Assembly: GCA_902729315.2 (NCBI GenBank)
Contig: LR746276.1
Coordinates: 1,598,669 to 1,662,668, forward strand
DNA: 64,000 nucleotides
DNA from: Spirodela intermedia
Taxonomy: Eukaryota > Streptophyta > Magnoliopsida > Alismatales > Araceae
Reading direction: 5' to 3'
The notes under the pieces were generated by a model that saw only the letters and a list, made by a program, of their open reading frames with translations, was not told where the DNA came from and did no database searches. Within the stretch, counting starts at the first letter, position 1. Each line of letters begins with the position of its first letter. This document shows, piece by piece, positions 17,524 to 27,559 of this stretch. A program made the position numbers and the translations under genes.

Positions 17524-19482
17524 ATGCCGGCGTGCTTCCCCTCACTCTCCGCCCGCGAGATCCTCACTCTGCTGCCGCGGACCGGGCGGCCCCGCCCCTT
17601 CTCCTCCTCCTTCTCCGCCGCCGCCGCTGCCGCTGTCGGGACCCACCTGCTGACCCTCCTGGAGAGATGCGCCACCCTGCAGCAAGTCAAGCAGGTCCAA
17701 GCCCAGATGCTCCTTACCGGGGTAATCTCCGATGGGTACGCCGCAAGCCGCTTGGTCGCCGTCTGCTTGGCATCTCCAGTCGAGGACATTGGCTATGGCC
17801 GGTTCGTCCTCGGTAGCCTCGAGAGCCCCAACGCCTTCAGCTGGAACTCCGCCATTAGAGCACACTCCGATTGCTGCGATGTCGGAGAAGCGGTCCTCCT
17901 GTACAAGATGATGCTCATGTCTTCTGCAAGACCCAACAATCTAACCTACCCGATCCTCCTCAAGGTCTGCGCCAAGACCAGGAGCCTTCTCCCCGGTGGG
18001 CAGATCTTCGGGCACGCCCTGCAACTGGGCATGGACTCCGACGCCTTCGTCTCCAATTCCGCCATCCACATGTTCGGAAACTGTGGGATCTCAGTAGCCG
18101 CACGCCAGATCTTCGACACAATGTGTGACCGGGACCTGGTTTCTTGGAACTCCATGATTAATGGGTATCTCAGGAGCGGCCGTCCAGCTGAAGCTCTGGA
18201 GCTCGTCAGGGAGATGGAGACGGAGGTGGAGCCCGACGAGGTGACCATGATGGGCGCAGTCCTCTGCTGCGCCATGCTCGGGGACCTGGACCTTGCGAGG
18301 AAGTATCACAGCTTCATCACAGAGAAGGACCTGCACCGCACTGTTCCTCTTTCTAACGCTCTAATGGATATGTACGTCAAGTGTGGGAGCTTGGAGGATG
18401 CGGAGCGCCTGTTTCTCTGCGCGGAAGGGAGGAGGACGGTCGTCACCTGGACGACGATGATGGCGGGCTACCTGAAGCTCGGTTCCTCAGAGCTTGCTCG
18501 GAATCTGTTCGAGGAAATGCCCACGAGAGATATCGTCTCCTGGAACGTCATGATCGGCGGGTACGTTCAGCTGGGTCGAGCTAAGGACGCACTGAGTCTC
18601 TTCCATGAGATGCAGCGGTTACGCGTTGACCCTGATGAGATCACCATGGTCAACGTTTTGTCGGCTTGCGCACAGCTCGGAGCCCACGGCGTGGGAGTAT
18701 GGGCGGATCGCTTCATGGGGAAGCATAATTTCCGTTTGAATGTTGCTCTGGGAACGGCCCTCGTTGACATGTATGCCAAATGCGGGAACATCGACAAGGC
18801 GCGGTCGGTCTTCAGTGAGATGCCCGAGAGGAATGCGTTGACCTGGACAGCCATGATCAGCGGTCTGGCCATTCACGGCCTTGGACAGGACGCCATATCT
18901 CACTTCTCGAAGATGACAGCTGGTGGGTTGACCCCCGATGGCGTGACCTTCCTCGGGCTCTTGTCGGCGTGTTCCCATGCAGGCTTAGTGGACGACGGCC
19001 GCCACTACTTTGACCAGATGCGGCGCAAGTACAACCTCCTGCCAGGGCTCAAGCACTACTCCTGCATGGTTGACCTTTTGGGGAGAGCTGGGCTTCTCGA
19101 CGAAGCCGAGGATCTGATCGAGAGTATGCCCATGAGCCCCGACGCCGTTCTATGGGCCTCCCTCTTTTTTGCTTGTAGGTTCCATGGAAATGTGGCCATG
19201 GGAGAGCGCGCCGCCTCACAGTTACTAAATCTGGATGCAAAAGATGGCGCCACCTACGTGCTGCTGGCCAGCATGTACGTGGAAGCTAGCCTCTGGTCTG
19301 AGGCCGACAAGGTGAGGGCACTGATGAAGCGTCGGGGCCTGGAGAAGACTCCCGGCTGCAGCTCGATCGAAGTCAACGGGGTCGTCCATGAATTCACGGC
19401 CAGAGACCAAACCCATCCACTCTGGGGAGAGATCTACGCTTGCTCGAGGCAATTATTCGGGCACATCAAACATGTGTGCTGA
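17524..19482 (+). CDS. Pentatricopeptide repeat protein, E/E+ subgroup, SLO1-like
   Basis: Single-exon gene of 652 residues, as is usual for PLS-class PPR proteins, which bind organelle RNA base by base and guide C-to-U editing. The N-terminus is rich in Arg, Ser and Ala with no acidic residues after the first few (residues about 11-45), fitting an organelle transit peptide. A chain of PLS motifs follows, for example NALMDMYVKCGSLEDAERLF and ALVDMYAKCGNIDKARSVF, then the E motif (MVDLLGRAGLLDEAEDLI, GERAASQLLNLDAKD) and an E+ region containing KTPGCSSIEVNGVVHEF. There is no DYW deaminase domain, so it would need a DYW partner in trans. Wording throughout resembles Arabidopsis SLO1 (mitochondrial nad transcript editing), from memory. 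The ATG at 17524 was chosen over an in-frame TTG ten codons upstream. It converges on the next gene, with 256 bp between stop codons. Confidence 0.93.
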   Translation: MPACFPSLSAREILTLLPRTGRPRPFSSSFSAAAAAAVGTHLLTLLERCATLQQVKQVQAQMLLTGVISDGYAASRLVAVCLASPVEDIGYGRFVLGSLESPNAFSWNSAIRAHSDCCDVGEAVLLYKMMLMSSARPNNLTYPILLKVCAKTRSLLPGGQIFGHALQLGMDSDAFVSNSAIHMFGNCGISVAARQIFDTMCDRDLVSWNSMINGYLRSGRPAEALELVREMETEVEPDEVTMMGAVLCCAMLGDLDLARKYHSFITEKDLHRTVPLSNALMDMYVKCGSLEDAERLFLCAEGRRTVVTWTTMMAGYLKLGSSELARNLFEEMPTRDIVSWNVMIGGYVQLGRAKDALSLFHEMQRLRVDPDEITMVNVLSACAQLGAHGVGVWADRFMGKHNFRLNVALGTALVDMYAKCGNIDKARSVFSEMPERNALTWTAMISGLAIHGLGQDAISHFSKMTAGGLTPDGVTFLGLLSACSHAGLVDDGRHYFDQMRRKYNLLPGLKHYSCMVDLLGRAGLLDEAEDLIESMPMSPDAVLWASLFFACRFHGNVAMGERAASQLLNLDAKDGATYVLLASMYVEASLWSEADKVRALMKRRGLEKTPGCSSIEVNGVVHEFTARDQTHPLWGEIYACSRQLFGHIKHVC

Positions 19483-19738
19483 CTTTTCCGGCCGTTGACT
19501 TTGAGGGTCAGCGAAGAGCACAGTTATTACAGATGTAGTTCTTGGTAATAATATTCGACATCTTTCCTCAACAGGAACTCATCGAGATTCTATTTCTAGT
19601 GAGTTTACTATTCCAAGCAAGACGAACGCCAAAATTTTCATGAGACCATCAGACCCATCACAACTCCCGTGAATCAATGGAAGCAAGAACAGCAGCAGAG
19701 CGTGGGTACCTGGGTTTTTGTGGCTGCGGTGCTCCCCT
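19483..19738. other. Convergent 3' spacer between PPR and canopy-like genes
   Basis: The two genes run towards each other and both 3' untranslated regions must lie in or overlap this 256-bp gap. No further feature is seen. Confidence 0.6.
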
Positions 19739-22700
19739 TCAAAGCTCACCCTTGCCCGCCATGGAAGGTGTCGAGCTGGTCCTGGTCCTCCCCTTCCACC
19801 ATTTCCCCACCAGGTGGGACACCTTGTCCACATGGCCCCTAAAAGACTGACCGGCCTGCTTGATCCCTCCCAGAACCCTCTGTTTCAGACCCTTCTCGGC
19901 AGAATCTTTCTCCCGCAGCACTTTCCCCTGCATTGACAAGTTGAGATTTTTTCCCATATTTGGAAAATTTTCCACCACAGAGTATCAAGAACAGTACGAA
20001 AGGGTTTTTTTTTTTAGCAGCTGCTGTACCAGTTTGGAAGGGAAGTCATCATCATCTTCTTCGTCCTCGTCGGCGTCTTCGGCCCCAAAGTTGTTGTTCA
20101 TCAGATCCTCCCTGGAATACATCTTCATGTTCGGAGCCCCCGGCATGTCCTGCGTGAGCCAGCGAGTGCTGAGTGAGGAGTGTGGAGGATGTCCAAGATG
20201 GATGCTTTCAAGTAAAAACAGAGTACCTCCATGGACCTCAGGATCTTCTCCATTTCCAGTTCTTTCGTGGGCTTTGGAATGAAGGGTTCCCCAGGAGCCC
20301 TATCCTGCAACTCGAAGAGAGATCAACATTACCATAAGAGGAATAGCCAATCGAGCCAGTGAGTTGCAGAAGGCAATTCACCTTCGGAACGGGGGGTGGC
20401 TTTTTGATGCATGATTTGCTGATCTCGTGGCAGAGAAATTTCACCAGAGAATCCAGCGAGGGCTTTGATGTAAAAATAAATTCAGCAACATCCGTATCTG
20501 AGTACCCCATGACCTGCGAGAGAGAATCTCCAATAAGTCAACGGCAAAAGGAGTAGCAAATGAAGGGGGGGAAAGGTCAGAACGAAGGAGATGACGAAGG
20601 TTGCATAGCCAATATTATACGTTTCCATGTGTGGTAACTAGGTAAATGCTTTGATAAATGATAATGTTGATGTACAAGAGCAAGGGATGATAATGGGCAC
20701 GGATCAAAAGAAAATCCGGGTATTGTACAAGAACATCGGAGCTTATGTGTAATGTTAATGTATCCAAAACCCTCTATGGATGTGATTCCCACAGTGAGAT
20801 ATTCCCTGAAAAGTTTATAGATGTCAGAGGTCAATCCCCAGGGTTAGGAGGGTGCGGTGCCCTCGGAATAGCTTCGCTGTGCCCCAGAGTAGATGCTTCT
20901 TCAGCTCATCAGAAATATCCAGGAGAGGAGTTTTTATTGGGACGAGTGACATCAACACTCGCAAATCTTTCATACATCTAGTCACAGGGGTAGGATAAAG
21001 ATTGAAAAATAGAAAAGATGAGATTATAAAACAGCCATAAGAACAGGAGAAACTAGAAAGCAAGTTCTAAATCGCACCCCAATAGGGTGCAATGGCTAAT
21101 GATGAGAGAAATTTGAGACAAGAAGCTCAAAACCGTTCCTGAGGTGTAATTGCAGAAAAATGACTTGTATTCAAAGCATGGTAGAAAAGTTCCTGTCAAT
21201 AATACTGTAGGAGTAGGAGAAAGTTTTTGGTTTCTAGACAAAATCTGAAGAAAAGAGGCAATTCATAGGGCATTGACTTTGTGTCATTTAAGCCACCGTG
21301 TCATTTCTTCTAACAGTGCAAAGACATTTGTTTACCAAAATAATTTCCACAGTATTGTAATCTCCACAACGAAAGTCCACGAATTTACTAAAAAAGGCCT
21401 TAGAAACATATTTTTCTGGGGTCAAACAGCTTATCAAGTTCAGTTCAGTAAAAAAAAAAAAAAGTTAAAAAAACCAAGCGAAACACCTCACTATCTACCC
21501 TACAATGTTTATATATATATAAATATCTTTCATAGTGGATAGTACCACAAATTTATTTAACATAATCAGTTATGGGGATATAGATATGTCTGATATAAAA
21601 GCGCATGAATGGTCAGTTCCAAGAATAAATTCCAAAGATATAAGCGGAAGACACCAAAGTGCTACAAAATTTTCTATGATCCCAAAGCTCTCGAAATTTC
21701 GAAATTATAGAATCGTCTCCATCAGTACAAAATAAATAGAAAAACTCTACCAATCGAGGAGTTCTCGTCTTTGTTATTAATAATAAGCTACGATATACTC
21801 ATGTGGGTCTTGACATCAGCGATGTGGAATTTCTATCTGAAAACCTAAAGAAGGAATAAAAGAATATATCTAGGTAATGGGAATGATTACTTGCATCGCT
21901 TAGTGTTCTGCCTGATGCGTGAGAAGATAATGTAAAGGAATCGGCCATGTGATCCTCACCTCTTGACATGCACGTTCCATAGTCTTGCATTCTGAATTAC
22001 AGTGACCTTCATTTTCTTGCTCAACGAGCTGCACAAAAATACGTTGTGAGAAGAGAAAAATGATGCTTTCGTCAAGGGAAGAAAAATGGACATTAGGAAA
22101 AAATAACATCTAACTTTTGGAAATTTCCATGATTATTGTAGAAGGAAAAAAAAATTCTAATAACGCAGCAAAAAGGAACAGGGTGAACAAAGACTAGATA
22201 TACAGCTCCTGAGAGAAGAATTGAGGACTAGCTAAGCATAATTAAGACATGCATCTTTTCTCGCTAGATTTGGGGTCACATGATCAGTTGCTAGTAGCCC
22301 ATGATTTTTGCTATTACCATACGTGCCAGAAAGGCTGCGAATAGAAATGAAGGCTACGCTTTTGATGTTCGGGGACTAATATGAAATTATATGGCAGAGG
22401 AGAGCCGAATTCATGTGGTGAGCTTCCCATATTTCGTAAAAACTAAGCCATTTTGATGCATTTTCACCAAATTCAATAAGTTACATACCTCGAGTGCGTC
22501 ACCCTTCTCGACGATATCAATCCGGAGAAGCCAGTCGGCCTCCTCCTTCTTCAGGTTGCATACATTCTCTGCAATGTCTATGATCTGGATCTCCGAGATC
22601 TAACCACAAAGATCACAGGAAAGAAAGAGTACCCTCATCAGTATACAGGAAAGAGGGATTAGAAGAGAAACCTTCCACCGACTCAATGCGAATACCATCA

Positions 22701-22955
22701 GAGGCCGAAGAGGGAGGGATTTTGCACCTTCTTGGGGGAGATCTGGGCTTCCTTCTTCTTCACTTGGTGGTAGAGCTGGTGGGCAATCTTCTCGCAGACC
22801 TGACACTTTATGAAGGGGATATCTTCTTTCCTGGCGGCTGATGCTGCCTTCTTGTTCGGACCGCAGAGCGACAAGGGAAGATCCGAAAGCAGGAGCAGGA
22901 TGGCGGAGAGCAGCACCAGGGAGGTTCTTCCCCTCAATCTCCCTCTCTCCTCCAT
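19739..22955 (-). CDS. Canopy/DUF3456 saposin-like ER protein (MSAP family)
   Basis: Exons on the minus strand: 22955-22728, 22599-22489, 22028-21960, 20513-20382, 20304-20227, 20149-20030, 19927-19739; 308 residues. Residues 1 to about 32 form a signal peptide with a leucine-rich core (LVLLSAILLLLSDLPLSLC). The saposin-like domain shows the family's cysteine pattern: FIKCQVCEKIA, NVCNLKKEEADW, GHCNSECKTMERACQE, then FLCHEISKSC, with the conserved GYSDTDVAEF. An acidic stretch (GAEDADEDEEDDDD) and a basic/aromatic tail (VGKWWKG) follow. The last four residues are KGEL, close to a KDEL retrieval signal. Animal canopy proteins are ER-resident helpers of receptor folding; the plant role is not established to my knowledge. 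The final exon was found by frame continuity through SKL-GKVLREKD; without it the frame would stop early at 19985. ER stress-type motifs lie about 100 bp upstream. Confidence 0.9.
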
Positions 22956-23057
22956 GACCCTCTCTCTCTCTCTCTCTCGTGCAGCTCTCTACGGTTAAGG
23001 TGAGACTATTGCTCTTCCGCCCCGCCACGACGACGGCTACGTGGATGATCCTCTGTA

Positions 23058-23090
23058 ATTGGTCCACGTGGTCCTCCCAACCACGTCATC
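23058..23090 (-). promoter_or_regulatory. ERSE-II / plant UPRE-like cluster upstream of the canopy-like gene
   Basis: ATTGGTCCACG at 23058-23068 is an exact ERSE-II (ATTGG-N-CCACG). It continues as ATTGGTCCACGTGGTC, two bases away from the 16-base plant UPRE (ATTGGTCCACGTCATC) described from BiP-type promoters. A second site, CCACGTCATC at 23081-23090, reads GATGACGTGG on the gene strand, a UPRE/XBP1-type core, and supplies the other half of that consensus. The cluster is 103-135 bp upstream of the start codon at 22955. Sequence matches are direct; induction by ER stress is inferred. Confidence 0.65.
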
Positions 23091-23186
23091 ACCGAAGAGA
23101 GACAGACGCGGAATGACTCCACAATGCGACAAATCTTGCTCGAACCCGGGGGAGGACTCGGTCAAAAATTCAACAAAACCCATAAA

Positions 23187-23233
23187 TGGGCCTATATGGG
23201 TCATATAACTACACACTCCTGAATGCCGGCCCA
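23187..23233 (-). promoter_or_regulatory. Pair of site II (TGGGCC/GGCCCA) motifs
   Basis: TGGGCC at 23187-23192 and GGCCCA at 23228-23233 lie about 230-280 bp upstream of the canopy-like start codon. Such motifs are bound by TCP factors in many plant housekeeping promoters. Two short matches only, so tentative. Confidence 0.35.
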
Positions 23234-23350
23234 TTATCTAACTCTAGTATTGCACATCATGCTCTTTCGAAACCAAGTTCATTGGCGAGATATGTAAATA
23301 TAGGATTTATATTTACCAGATGGCCTACGTGGAATATCAAAATGGCTTAG

Positions 23351-23471
23351 TTTTTCGGACCGCCCCGGGCAACGGCGGTGTTGGTGGTGGGGAACCGCGA
23401 GAGCAGCGGGCCCTCCTTTTCCATGAGCAGATCCTTCATCCGGTGAGTAGATATATATATATATATATATA

Positions 23472-23535
<64 letters not shown>

Positions 23536-23690
23536 TGTACAGGTCTCTAGAGCCAGGTCTCTCAGGTCTCTCTCTCTCTCTCTCTCTCCCCCCTTCTGAT
23601 TTGGTCTACATCTTCTGGTGGGGCATGCAGAGTCCCGACGGGTTGACGGTGGCGTCGGCGGGAGCGGACGAGACCCTGCGTATCTGAGAG
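23351..23690 (+). pseudogene. Inverted and reordered 3' end of a CDC20 pseudogene copy
   Basis: Two pieces of the CDC20 last exon occur here on the plus strand, opposite to the rest of this copy. The first (23351-23446) encodes FGPP...[18 protein letters not shown] and a stop, with 3' flank (TA/GA repeats, GGGTTGTAC) matching the flank of the intact gene. The second (23631 to about 23685) encodes [17 protein letters not shown], preceded by the matching intron end with its GCATGCAG acceptor. In the intact gene these pieces are contiguous (SPDG first, FGPP next) and on the minus strand. Here each is flipped and their order is changed, so the product cannot be made. A (TA)n(GA)n tract at 23452-23532 separates them. 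Confidence 0.85.
23452..23532. repeat. (TA)n(GA)n compound microsatellite
   Basis: A TA run is followed by a long GA run with one interruption. It lies between the two rearranged pieces of the CDC20 pseudogene tail. Confidence 0.95.
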
Positions 23691-24398
23691 AGGTGGAGGA
23701 CTCGGTCTGAATGGCCGTTCATGTCGCCGATCTTGAGCATGGAGGGGTATCTCCAGAGGGAGAGCGGTTGCGGCTGAAGCCATGGGCGCTGAGGATCTCG
23801 CTCCGGTGTCTGTTCCACTCCAACGCGCAGACCTGCGATTACCATCGTGAGCTCTCCGCTCTCTCTCTCTCTCTCTGCCTGCGCGGGGGGGAGAAGAAGA
23901 AGAAGAAGAAGAACTTTCAGTCACCTGCGAACCGGTGTCGACGGTGGTGGCGGAGCTACCAGCCTGGGTGTTCCAGAACTTGACGGAGCGGTCGGCAGTG
24001 CCACCGCCGGAGGCCAGCAAGTTGGGTTGATGAGGGGACCATGCAAGGGCCCGCACCGCCGTCGAGTGGCCGTAGAACCTGTGCAGATGCCTAGACGAGC
24101 GCCTGTTGGGGGCTTCCCACACAAAAAACCCGGCTGTTGTTGCCACCGCTCGCCAGGAGGTCCCCCCCGCCGACCACCGCAGCCCACATACGTCCGAGGA
24201 GTGCCCCTGGAAGCGAGATGCAGAGCTCGCCTTGCCCTTACTGGATGAAAACGACGAAGAAGAAGAAGAAGACGAATGAGTGAGTGAGAGAGAGAGAGAG
24301 AAAGAGGGGGGTTGGGGGGTGGGGGGTCAGTTAGGGTATCGCCGTGGTTGATGATGGAGGTATCTCTTCTCTAGAAGAAAGGAGGTTGCAGTTCCATG
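23684..24398 (-). pseudogene. CDC20-like pseudogene fragment (WD40 exons)
   Basis: This matches the intact CDC20-like gene at 35879-38058 over parts of three exons: [20 protein letters not shown] (up to 23832), the large WD40 exon 24240-23925, and a part of the preceding exon up to about 24398, where similarity ends in mid-exon. Lesions: one base is lost where the intact gene encodes NQLSLW; one T is added in the run encoding RVFVWE; the donor GT at the exon end near 24334 is AT. Similarity also covers the introns, so this is a DNA-level duplicate and not a processed copy. Confidence 0.88.
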
Positions 24399-24430
24399 AT
24401 CACCACACTTCGTCATGCTTGACTGGAGAT

Positions 24431-24748
24431 CATTTGCTCCAAGATAAACATGAGAGATCTCTATGCTCCAGCTCAAGGGGATGGGGGCTGTCACTTGGCT
24501 CATTTAGCCTATGGACATCATCGTATAACCTGCCCTTAGGGCACTTAACCCTTAGTGGGGGCAGCCAGATTGTGTGAATGAAGTCATTTTCCTTCAAGAT
24601 GAACATGAGAGATCTCTATGCTCCAGCTTAAGAGGAAGTGTCACTCGTTCCATTTAGCCCATGGACATCATTGTAAAACCTACCCTTAGGGTACTTAACC
24701 CAAAGTAGGGGCAGCCAGATTGTGTGAGTGAAATCATTTTCCTTCCCA
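24431..24748 (+). repeat. Tandem duplication, unit about 155 bp, LTR-like
   Basis: Two successive copies (about 24441-24595 and 24596-24748) share AACATGAGAGATCTCTATGC, CATTTAGCC.ATGGACATCAT, and GGGGCAGCCAGATTGTGTGA. The phrase CTATGCTCCAGCTTAAGAGGA resembles the polypurine tract and LTR edge of copia elements, so these may be fragments of a decayed LTR. No coding sequence goes with them. Confidence 0.75.
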
Positions 24749-27559
24749 CTCTCTCTAATTATCAATCCTCTAACAAACATAGTAAGTAAGATGAACCTTG
24801 TTAACTTCTTTACTTCAAAAACTAAGGTAACATTTACCTGCACTAGCCATAAGAATCTCGAGGTCTAGGCGCAAAACATGAAATGGGCCACTTTGGTCCA
24901 TTGGATCTACCAGTTAAGGGGACTGTGTTATATTTATACTCTACCACCATGGCTACCCCTCACCCCTCCATCTCTAGTTTCTCACCCCTTTCCCTCCTTG
25001 CGAGATGTTGTTAGATAACATTTTTCTAAAAAGAAGGTTAGAAAAGGAACGTGTCGAGGGAGCACATCAACTAAGACTTGAAGAGGTAAATGGGAAATGG
25101 TGGTGGGCGTTCTAAGACTGCAAGCACTTACTTGCGATGGATGCAGCAGCTGCCTCTGATTGCATATCCACACTCTGAGTGTGCTCGATTGCAGCTCTGT
25201 ATAGATGTATGGCACAAGCCCAATAGGCTTCCCATGTGTCAAATAATTGCCAATTTCCTGGCAGACAGATGGCGAAAGCAAGAGACCCAAATATTCATAG
25301 AGAAATTCTAGAGAAGGAGATTAAGCAACAAGAACAAAACCATCATATTTATTTTAGATATGATTTTTATAGAAAACATATCTCCGTAATGAGGTGAGTA
25401 AGCACAAGATCATGTTGATATTAAACAGCAACAATTGTGTTTTGTTAATAAAATGTTAGATATAAGAATTTCATTTTCTCTTATTTTTTTCCCTCTTTTT
25501 CTTTCTAATTACTCAAGAAGACTCGAAGTCCACTATAAAGAAAGAAGTTATAATGTGAAATTGTATTCACAGAATTTCTTTAAGAGTTGAACCTGACATT
25601 GCTAAATTGTTAGCATACAACTAAATGGTGGCACACATCGCTTGTAACATTACTTTTCAATTTTATACAGAAATATGCCACTAAGAGAGGGGTGAATTAG
25701 AAATATTCTAGTATTATTTCTCTCTTAATCGTTGTTCTAGGTATATAATCTAGAGAGCGTAGAAAATATTTCACACATGATTTCAGAGTGTTTAGTCAAT
25801 TTATTTACTTTCTTTTCAAGCATCACCTATGGTCCCCATCTTAGGTTCACCATATGTTTAGTGAAATATATGGTTACAAGTTTCAGTCCACTTCCACTAG
25901 ATTTAATAGTTTAGGCAAACTCAAGATCCCACCCAGGAATCATCTTGCATATCATAGCTCTATGGCCAAATAGAGGAGAGTCACTTATGTCTTTACATTA
26001 ATGACTCTGTGAGGTTAACAAGATTGAAAACAACTAGTTCTTCTGAATTCAAGCTCTAGATGGGCCTTGAGTACTTATAGACTCTACAAAGTTAAAACAA
26101 GTTACTGTTCTTGTCATTCTACTACTAACTTTACAAATGCTTCAACAATGTAATTTCTTTTTGGAGAAGCTTTAGTGTGATGCAATTGTTGAAAGACTAG
26201 AGTAATAGCTGATCTTTGATGTTTCTATGTGATCAAGGATGCAACAATCAGACTTGTACCCAAAGAAATGTCGAGGGCACGGGACCTTTTCTTAAAGAAT
26301 TTTCACTTGATTTTTCAAGCATTTTCTTTCACTCACATTCACCTTCAAGTGGGATGAAGTAACAATTTAGATAAGGATGTAATCGGTTGTTGATTTGAAA
26401 TTAAAACTCATAAATGGTGATTAATATTGTAGATATCACTAAAAATTGAAACCTATATATTCTGATGCTTCATTTATTGTGTTTTCCTTTTGAACTAGCT
26501 TCCCAATGAGTGGTTTGAGCCTATGTTTGTGGCACCACTTTTCATGTAAAACTATTACTCATTTCAATCACAAATATTGGCGATTTTACCTTTGAGTGAT
26601 TTTGTCAATAAGTTCATGCATGACTAATGAAGATATTATCTTCTGCACATTTATCAACGCACATAGTTATTCATCATAATTAGAATTATAATTTGTCTAT
26701 AAGAATACTATTATGAGAATATCATATTACCCTTCAATGCATATTATCATCATCAAAACAAAGTAGGCTCCTGAAGACAGTATTTATTGTATGTAAATTT
26801 ATTATTTTATTATGAAAACTATGAAATGGAATAACTAAATCAGACTATCATTTCATTATTGAAATGTAAGCTTTATGCTATAAAAAGGTTTAGCTGAAAA
26901 CTATTTTATTTTTCCCAATAACAATGAACCCTTTGTACATCTGTGCATGTTTCTTCATTCAATCACCCCTTTGAAAATCAATCTTTTAATCTAAGGTGAT
27001 GACAACTTAAGTAAATAGATTATAGAAACAAGAAAATAAATATAAAAATAATGTATCATTTGCACTAAACTATTTTCTATACAATTCATTTAGATTTGAA
27101 GTCATCAATTATTCCATTAGTGATTATTTTTAAAAATATTTTTTCAATGCAAGAGAATGATTCTAGCTGGTGTCTGGTATGTAATTTACATAAACGGCAA
27201 CTAATTTTTTTTGTTCAAGTCTTCTTTTCTTTACCTTTAGAAGACAAGTCTGAATTTCCAAACATTTTAAAATTGACTTAATATTCATCATAACTCATAT
27301 AGAGTTTTCTCTAGTTTTTGGAAAATAATCCCACTAGCAATATGATTTATGAATAACAATGCTTAATGACACAAGTTATGACTTCAACTTCATTGCACAA
27401 GTATCGAATAAACCATATAAAGATATCTCTTGCTTCGTCCACCTAATTTTCTACGGACCTATTTTCAATAAAGAGTGAAAGTAAATGTCAGTTATGAAAA
27501 AATCAAACTATCAACATACGTTTTGTGCAAGGCGGCGCACTTGGAAATGAAAGTAACAC
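24749..27559. other. AT-rich spacer with diverged repeats, no gene seen
   Basis: All frames are broken and nothing matches a protein I recognise. About 25370-26380 is related to 34470-35315 (see repeat entries). The rest is AT-rich sequence, probably decayed transposon. Confidence 0.6.
25370..26380 (+). repeat. Diverged dispersed repeat, left copy
   Basis: Runs in the same order and orientation as the block at about 34470-35315. Shared landmarks include TAAGCACAA.ATCAT.TTGATATTA near the start, TAGATTTAATAGT, GGATCATCTT-like and TCAAGTG near the end. Alignment by eye only; borders are approximate. Confidence 0.55.

Noticed and set aside
19985-20030. Early stop of the canopy-like gene by reading through the donor at 20030
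   Set aside because: An intron 20029-19928 with GTACAG donor and ATGCAG acceptor joins SKL to GKVLREKD in frame and gives the family's usual C-terminal region.
23562-24187. Several 80-190 codon open frames across the CDC20 copy
   Set aside because: They shift between the true frame and others because of single-base indels; alignment with the intact gene shows a pseudogene.
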